NCBI GenBank assembly: GCA_964036275.1
Contig: OZ038433.1
Span: forward strand, 17,180,257 to 17,244,256
Direction of reading: 5' to 3'
From: Litoditis marina
Taxonomy: Eukaryota; Nematoda; Chromadorea; Rhabditida; Rhabditidae
Length of the DNA: 64,000 bases
A model generated the notes under the pieces. It saw nothing but the letters and a program-made list of their open reading frames with translations, was not told where the DNA came from and did not search any database. Of this stretch, positions 58,220 through 64,000 are shown piece by piece. The number at the start of each line of letters is the position of its first letter. Positions within the stretch are counted from its first letter, which is position 1. The translations under genes and the position numbers were made by a program.

Positions 58220-61200
58220 ATGGCGGCCAACCCAGCTGCTATCACTCCCGGCAAGGGAGACAAAGGTGAGATCATACTTTTTAGATGTTTTAGAAGTTCA
58301 TTTACAGTGTTTACACAAATACAGTTGTACAATTGCTCCACATACCCTAAAATAGATCTACGGAAAAAGTTCGGTTACTCTTACTCTTACTCCATCAAAT
58401 AGTGTTGATCGAAAACTCATCATTACCGGTGAAGGTTTATAAAATGTTATTGCCTAACCTTTCGATTGATTGCTTTATTCACATGAAACGATATGTTTTA
58501 CAAAAAGAGGACTAAAATTAATGTTTATATGTCAGTAATCAGTTTTCTCCATATATGTGTAGTTTGATTTTTTATTGTTATTTCAGGTTCGAAACGGAAG
58601 AATGGAAAGGTCGGATTTTTTTCCAACAAAAAGGACTCTAAGGACAAGGACTTAGAGAACAAGAAGTGAGTCTACTGTATACTCCGATCACCCATCCATG
58701 TTAGCCTACAGTACTCTGTCAAATATTACATTGAATGAATAAACAGAAATAGGATAAAGTATAGAAAAAGGATAAAGTATAAGAAATAGGATAAAGTTAA
58801 TACAAAAAAGATTGGATGAACTAAAAGTGAAAAATACTATCTATGAAGTGAATATTGACTGAGTTCAAAATAAAATACATTGTTTTGGCCTCACCACCTT
58901 TACGGTGTGTTAGGACTTCTATAAACACCTAGACTTGTCGGAAAATGACTCTGCTATTTTTTGGAAGTTGTAAGATGGTTCAAAAATCTCAAACTGCTCT
59001 TCAGACTCTAAATCTATCTGTAATTTCTGAACTAATTTCAAGTGTGTTGAAACAGTCTTCCTATAGTATTTTTTCCTGAATCTAGAAGTTTGTTTAGCAC
59101 TTTCTCGAAGGGTTTGTATTTAATAATAATAATAATAATGTTTATCAGTATAATAATAGACCAATATGAAATCACGAAATGTAAACTATTCAAACTGACA
59201 TTTGAGAAAACAAAAGAAAAACAGGTACATGAAGAAAGTTGCTAATAGCATTTGTTGTTGATATCATTGAGGCTCAGTTAGAAGACAGAGATGGAAGAGG
59301 TACCCAAGATTGATTGATGTTGAAACGGAAACCATAGCGATCAAAGTACACGTCAGAAACAATTGGGGCTAGATGAGGGGTCAATTGATAGCACCCATGG
59401 AAACAGCTGTAACGTTCACGCATAGAAACTCCACTCAGCTGCATATTATACAATATCTCAACATTGTCATTTACACATTTCAAAGAAGCATCATCAAGAG
59501 CATCATGAAACGATGGAGGGTCAATAATGGATGGTGTATCACACATAGGAGAAGGATCATCAGATATTTGTGTAACTTCAACAGGAACGGGACTTTGGAT
59601 AGCAGGTTGATCATCAAGATGAACATGGGTTGTACGGGTAGATATAGAATTTGGAGATGGAAATGCGGACACACGATTGGAAACGACATTCCTAGTTTGT
59701 TCAACTAACTCCATTTCAATTGGCAGAATAGGATCGGCAGACGGTGTTGATGTTGTAGTTTGGTCGGTGACCTCAGCTCGGGCGGCGTCTCGTTTCGATT
59801 GTCTGGCGAGGAATCCGGCCTTCCGCTGTTCCGGGGTCTCGAACTTCCGAACATGAAAAGTTGACATAGAAGCATCAGACTTCATAGCAGTAGAAAGATC
59901 AATAAGACGAGGAAACGGAATACCATCTTTGATAGATACTTTGAGTGGACGAGGTAAACCATCTTGACGAGGTTTACCCAAACGGTGAAGAATGGAAATA
60001 TTAGATGGAGAAACGGAGACCAAATTGAAAACTGCATTCACCTTTTTCTTTGTTGAAGAATCCTCTGGTAGGCCATAAATAGTGAGACAGCGACGATCAT
60101 TGAAGTGGTGGAGTTGGGATTGAATAATAGTGGGTAGAGATTGAGTCAGAGAGTCGAGTTTGGAATTGAGTGTTTTGATTTCACTCAAAAGGGTGGAAAA
60201 ATGGGTTCGAAGTGGTACCATTTTTGGACGAGGCGATGGCATAGTAATCAATCGAGAGGGGTCACCTCACACGACCGACACAAATGGTGGGTATGCTTCG
60301 GCAAATCAATTTTCAAAAATCAAGCTTTTTCGATGTTTCGAGTTCGACAATAAAATAATACGAGCGAAAAAAATTTTCTGTTCAGGAAAAAGGAAAAGGT
60401 GCCAGAAGAGACTTCGAGAGACACTTCGAAAAACGTGAAAAACGGAAAAGAAATGAAACTGATGACGATGGAAGAAAGGTTCGTTCGTCAATTGTACAGT
60501 CACGTGAAACATGTTGAACACAGCAGACCTCAGACACGTGCTATGACAAAGTGTAAGATGTCTAATTATAATGTCAATTTTACGTGACTATTCGATTGAC
60601 TTCAAGTGGAGTACATGGGACTTGTATCGCGAAGACAACAATATAACATAAAAAAAAGAGATGCAATAACAGTCAGAGGTGGGAGAGAACAAAAAAACGA
60701 GCTGAATATTGAGAGAGAAACATAACAAATACTGCTTGAACAAGTGTTATTGTATACCTTTTATTGAGAGTGATGAACTACCAAAAATATACAAATTAAC
60801 AAACAATACAAACATTTTTTCTTAAGATGAACTATTTTTAATTGGGGAGTAATGTACAATTGCTCCCCACCCTGGCCAAAAATAGGAAAAAAAATACCGC
60901 AAAGGGGACGTACGTTGATTAGGAGAGGGCGATTGTTCATTTTCTCCTCCAATTGCATAATTTGTATTCTAGACATTGTAATATTTCATAATCTGCTCAT
61001 TTTCAGTGCCGGTCCGGAGAGAAGTATAGACTGTGGAGAGGTGGAGAAAGAGAAAGCAGAGAAACGGGCAAAGAGAAAGTCGAAGGTGAAAACAGACTTA
61101 GACCTAGGCTTAGACAGTGAATCTCTTCGCGAACCAACTCTTCCCGAATCACTTGGTTCGTTCTGGAACCAAACCAGATTCATTCCAACAAAGGTGGAAC

Positions 61201-62588
61201 CGAACCAGATTTAAGTAAAGGAGGACGTTGCGCCCCCCCCCCCCCCCCAAAACAGACTAAAACATGTGAGCAGTATGCAAATAAGGTTTGTTAGTTTGAG
61301 TTAAAAAGGTATATATCAGTTTCTCTTATGCAGCTTTTTCATAAATTTTTCCTACCTAAATATACCTAAATATAACGTTGCGCGCGCCAAAACAGGCAAA
61401 CACGTGCCAACCGTATGCCAATTAGGTTCGTTAGTTCGAATTAAAAATTATACTTATCGGTTTCCCTTGATAAGCTCTTTCATATAAACTTTCCTTTCTG
61501 TCCCCCTTTCTGCTGAAATCGTCGACTGCGCGACGTTTATCAGGGTTCGGTACGGTTTGAGTGCGCAAACGGTCCAGTTTTTCATCGAATCAACTGGTTC
61601 GGCGAAAATCGGCTCGGTTTTGGTTTGAAAAAAAAACGGTTCGGTAAGAAATTAGCCATTCCATCGTGTCTCTATTTTGAACCCGATTGAAACTCTGATT
61701 GAAATCCTAACATTATAGCGTGTATAGATATAAAACTACGATAATTTAATATTAGTTTCTCTATAGGATTCATGGTTCATTTTAACCCCAGAAAGGTTCT
61801 TTTTCGAAGTTTCTGATGTTCACTATACTTTGAAGCTGTCTAATATGATTATTCCAGAACGACAAGAAGAAATCAAAAGAGAAGGAAAAGGAGAAGGAAA
61901 AGGAAAAGGAAAAAGAAAAGGAGAAAGAGAATGAGAGAGAAAAGGAAAAAGAAAGAGAAAAGGTACAAATTTTCATGTGTTTCAGATAATCTGAAATTTA
62001 AATTTTCGACACAAGTCTAGTTGCATTCAACTGTGAACACGATTGTTTTTTGTAGTTTCGTAACTTCAAATATGTAGGTTCTAAGTTTATTTGGCAATAA
62101 TAAAATTATTCTGCAATAAAATTATTTAGCAAAGGCGAAACAGTCTGCGTCTCTCTGACCTGTACACTCTCTCGTATAAGCCGCTATACAAAAGTGGTTT
62201 GCTAATTGGTTGTCTGAATCCACAACGGTTCGATGTATCCTAAGTATGCGAGAAGATTCCGGCATCTTGATCCCAGCCTGCGCCTCTCGCTTTAGCGCAC
62301 TATTTCGCAATACCCGTATCCCAGTGGGGTGTTAGAGCAGAGAAATAGTGTGTGCTTGAGGAGACGCAGGTTGGGATGACAGACCGAAAAGTTTATGAAT
62401 AATGCCTCTGCTCCTCCTGATTCGAACCATTGCAGCGGGCCGAGATGACAGTCTTTGAGAACATTGGTCAATCGGCGAGACCGGCCATTGTGACTGAGAG
62501 GGAAACACAGCTGAAGTGGAAGGATGGGGTGGGTAGAGAGAGAGGCAGGGAGAGAGAGAGAGAGAGAGAGGGAGAGAGAGGGGGATAG

Positions 62589-62629
<41 letters not shown>

Positions 62630-62963
62630 AAGAGAGGGAGGAAGAGAGTGGGAGGGGAGGAGAGAGAGAGACTGAGAGAGAAAAAGAGAAAGAGAGGTTG
62701 AAAAACAACTGAAGTGGAAGAAGAGAGTGGGTGGAGCTGGAGAGAGAGGAAGGAAGAGATGGGGAGAGAGAGAGAGAGCAAGAGAGACAGAGAGAGATGG
62801 TGAAGTTGAGAAAAAGAGAAAAATACATTTTTCTTTTCAGTGTGCGCCGGAAGCAGCGGAAGGGGTGAGTCAACTCCTCGTTAACCTCACGAGATCAGTT
62901 CATAATCAATATGAACAAGTTGCGGATAATTCTGATGATATTTCATTGATCACCATGCACTAG
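58220..62963 (+). CDS. Lysine-rich disordered protein 2 (LKWKD family)
   Basis: Exons: 58220-58265, 58587-58665, 61007-61085, 61858-61962, 62436-62528, 62841-62963 (TAG); about 174 residues. Starts MAANPAAITPGKGDKGSKRK. Exon 3 holds VEKEKAEKRAKRKSK; exon 4 is almost pure Lys/Glu (NDKKKSKEKEKEKEKEK...), predicting a charged single helix or disordered tail. Exon 5 repeats the family motif: MTVFENIGQSARPAIV, then TQLKWKD, matching exon 9 of the paralogue. The last exon reads CAPEAAEGVSQLLVNLTRS and on to SLITMH; alternatively it is spliced after EAAEG (62864, gtgagt) to an exon I cannot find. The donor of exon 5 (GGG|GTGGGT) is weak and is followed at once by a 280-bp GA-rich tract. The 2.3-kb second intron contains an antisense retrotransposon ORF. 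Function unknown; the composition suggests a nuclear or chromatin role at most as a guess. Confidence 0.7.
59274..60251 (-). CDS. Non-LTR retrotransposon ORF1-like protein
   Basis: An uninterrupted 325-codon ORF. Residues about 15-50 form a heptad-like stretch (FSTLLSEIKTLNSKLDSL, then TQSLPTII). Then comes RRCLTIYGLPEDSSTKKK, the R..L.I.GLPE hallmark of LINE ORF1 and related RNA-binding domains, followed by SPSNISILHRLGKPRQDG, PRPLKVSIKDG and FHVRKFETPEQRKAGF-like segments. The C-terminal third is Ser/Thr/Pro-rich and low in conservation. No endonuclease or reverse transcriptase follows within the window. The intact frame inside an intron of lysine-rich gene 2 suggests a fairly recent insertion or a domesticated copy. 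Confidence 0.7.
   Translation of the reverse strand: MITMPSPRPKMVPLRTHFSTLLSEIKTLNSKLDSLTQSLPTIIQSQLHHFNDRRCLTIYGLPEDSSTKKKVNAVFNLVSVSPSNISILHRLGKPRQDGLPRPLKVSIKDGIPFPRLIDLSTAMKSDASMSTFHVRKFETPEQRKAGFLARQSKRDAARAEVTDQTTTSTPSADPILPIEMELVEQTRNVVSNRVSAFPSPNSISTRTTHVHLDDQPAIQSPVPVEVTQISDDPSPMCDTPSIIDPPSFHDALDDASLKCVNDNVEILYNMQLSGVSMRERYSCFHGCYQLTPHLAPIVSDVYFDRYGFRFNINQSWVPLPSLSSN
60488..60613. repeat. CACGTGA-type MITE (family B), copy 6
   Basis: CAATTGTACAGTCACGTGAA to TTTTACGTGACTATTCGATTGACTTC. In intron 2 of lysine-rich gene 2, upstream of the antisense ORF1. Confidence 0.85.
61233..61248. repeat. Poly-C tract, 16 bp
   Basis: In intron 3 of lysine-rich gene 2. A similar sequence around 61380-61470 (AAACACGTGCCAACCGTATG) follows as a degenerate direct repeat of 61260-61330 (AAACATGTGAGCAGTATGC). 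Confidence 0.85.
62115..62382. repeat. Family C MITE next to a foldback fragment
   Basis: 62115-62215 matches the right arm of the 17780 foldback (AGTCTGCGTCTCTCTGACCT and ACACTCTCTCG). 62268-62382 is a full family C element: GATCCCAGCCTGCGCCTCTC ... GGAGACGCAGGTTGGGAT. Both lie in intron 4 of lysine-rich gene 2. Confidence 0.8.
62530..62815. repeat. GA-rich polypurine tract filling an intron
   Basis: About 285 bp of almost pure purine on the plus strand (GAGAGAGAG runs with GGGA and GGAA interruptions). It occupies nearly all of intron 5 of lysine-rich gene 2. The Leu/Ser-rich minus-strand ORFs here are artefacts. Confidence 0.95.
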
Positions 62964-62989
62964 CAACTAACAGTAGAAAACCAAGTTCG

Positions 62990-63124
62990 CTGTTAGTCAA
63001 TTGCAAAGTCACGTGACGACACATGTTAAACACAGAACAACTTAGAAACGTGCAATTACGAATTGCACGATTTCTCATTAGAATGCTAACTTTACGTGAC
63101 TATTCAATTTACTTCTAGTATAGT
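62990..63124. repeat. CACGTGA-type MITE (family B), copy 7
   Basis: CTGTTAGTCAATTGCAAAGT to CGTGACTATTCAATTTACTT and CTAGTATAG; the central CGTGCAATTACGAATTGCACG is a perfect palindrome. Starts about 30 bp after the lysine-rich gene 2 stop. Confidence 0.85.
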
Positions 63125-63424
63125 TTATTTATGAGCCATTCATAAACAACAGCAGAAATTATAATAGATTGAACAGTAGATTCAAACAGAACTGAATTCA
63201 TGATTAGACATCCATTTCTATAATTCGCCTATTTGGTTTGTTTGTTTGTGTGAAGCCTTTTTGCTGCACTTTTAGTCGAAAAATGGGGAAAAACTGAAGC
63301 AAATGCACTTTTTGCTGAAAACTGAGAAAAGCCGTGAGCGAACGTGAGCTAGATGCATTCCATTTCTCATTGGCAGTAGTGTGGGAAGGGTGGATCATGA
63401 TTTCCAGAGAAAAATCTCGCGTTT
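63125..63424. other. No recognisable gene
   Basis: Short spacer between the last MITE and the minisatellite. Nothing recognised. Confidence 0.5.
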
Positions 63425-64000
63425 GTTAAATAGAATTTTCGCCTCTCTCTATGTTAAGTGAAACCCTCGCGCCCTATGTTAGGGAGAAGGTCCGCGTTTA
63501 ATGTTGAGAGAAACTCCCGCGCCCTATCCCTATGCTAGGAAGAAGTTCCGCGCTCTATGCTAGAAGGGAATTTCGCGCTCTATGTCGAGGGAAACTCCCG
63601 CGCCCTATCCCTATGCTAGGAAGAAGTTCCGCGCTCTATGCTAGAAGGGAATTTCGCGCTCTATGTCGAGGGAAACTCCCGCGCCCTATCTTAGTAAACA
63701 AATTCCGCGCTCTATGTTAAATGAAACTTCCGCACCGCATGTTAGGAAGAAATTCCGCACTCTATGTTAAGGAGAACTCCCGCGCCATAGGTTAGGTAGA
63801 ACTCCCGCGCCCTATGTTAGAGAGATATCCCACGCTCTCAGTTAAGGGGAGCTCCCGCGCCCTATGTTAAGGAGATTTTTCGCGCTCTATGTTAGAGATA
63901 ACTCTCGCGCCACATGCTAGAGAGATATCCCACGCTCTCAGTTAAGGAGAGCTCCCGCGCCCTATGTTAAGGAGATTTTTCGCGCTCTATGTTAGAGATA
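63425..64000. repeat. GCGCCCTATGTTA minisatellite, runs off the window
   Basis: Degenerate tandem units of about 33-38 bp alternating CTCCCGCGCCCTATG-TTAG with AGAAGTTCCGCGCTCTATG. A perfect larger duplication exists inside (63522-63600 against 63600-63678). The array reaches base 64000 and must continue beyond. Confidence 0.93.

Noticed and set aside
62292..62873. Leu/Ser-rich minus-strand ORFs of 149-193 codons
   Set aside because: Antisense of the GA-rich intron of lysine-rich gene 2.

Overview
The window looks like nematode DNA, most likely Caenorhabditis. It holds an intact 127-residue major sperm protein (MSP) gene, three multi-exon chemoreceptor genes of the nematode-specific Sra/Sre superfamily, mostly short introns with TTTTCAG-type acceptors, AT-rich spacers, and many small palindromic (MITE-like) repeats. 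No bacterial or organellar feature was seen. All multi-exon models were built by eye, using splice consensus, frame continuity and comparison between paralogues inside the window.

Layout. (1) 1-15 kb, minus strand: a dispersed tandem family of small four-exon genes of possible galectin fold (three potentially functional, one clear pseudogene), separated by foldback elements and a broken retrotransposon endonuclease. (2) 17.0-20.5 kb, minus: chemoreceptor A (8 exons). (3) 22.9-25.3 kb, plus: a secreted cysteine-rich protein. (4) 27.5-35.2 kb: a recent tandem segmental duplication. One copy carries exactly 20 units of a 190-bp satellite, the other exactly one; a 29-bp poly-G tract lies at the left breakpoint. 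(5) 38.5-43.4 kb, plus: chemoreceptor B, with an MSP gene on the opposite strand inside its third intron. (6) 44.7-45.6 kb: a very GC-rich array enclosed by inverted repeats. (7) 47.7-51.8 kb, plus: chemoreceptor C. (8) 52.8-57.1 kb and 58.2-63.0 kb, plus: two paralogous lysine-rich, probably disordered proteins built from short in-phase exons and sharing a C-terminal TVFE...LKWKD motif. The second carries an antisense retrotransposon ORF in its large intron. (9) 63.4 kb to the window end: a minisatellite running off the edge.

The genes do not form one pathway. They are typical accessory-arm content: expanding chemosensory, secreted and sperm families among active repeats. The strongest second-look items are the duplication with a one-sided satellite expansion whose unit resembles a nearby MITE, the GC-rich inverted-repeat array, the repeated use of GC 5' splice sites in the galectin-like family, and the divergent intron positions of the three receptor paralogues.
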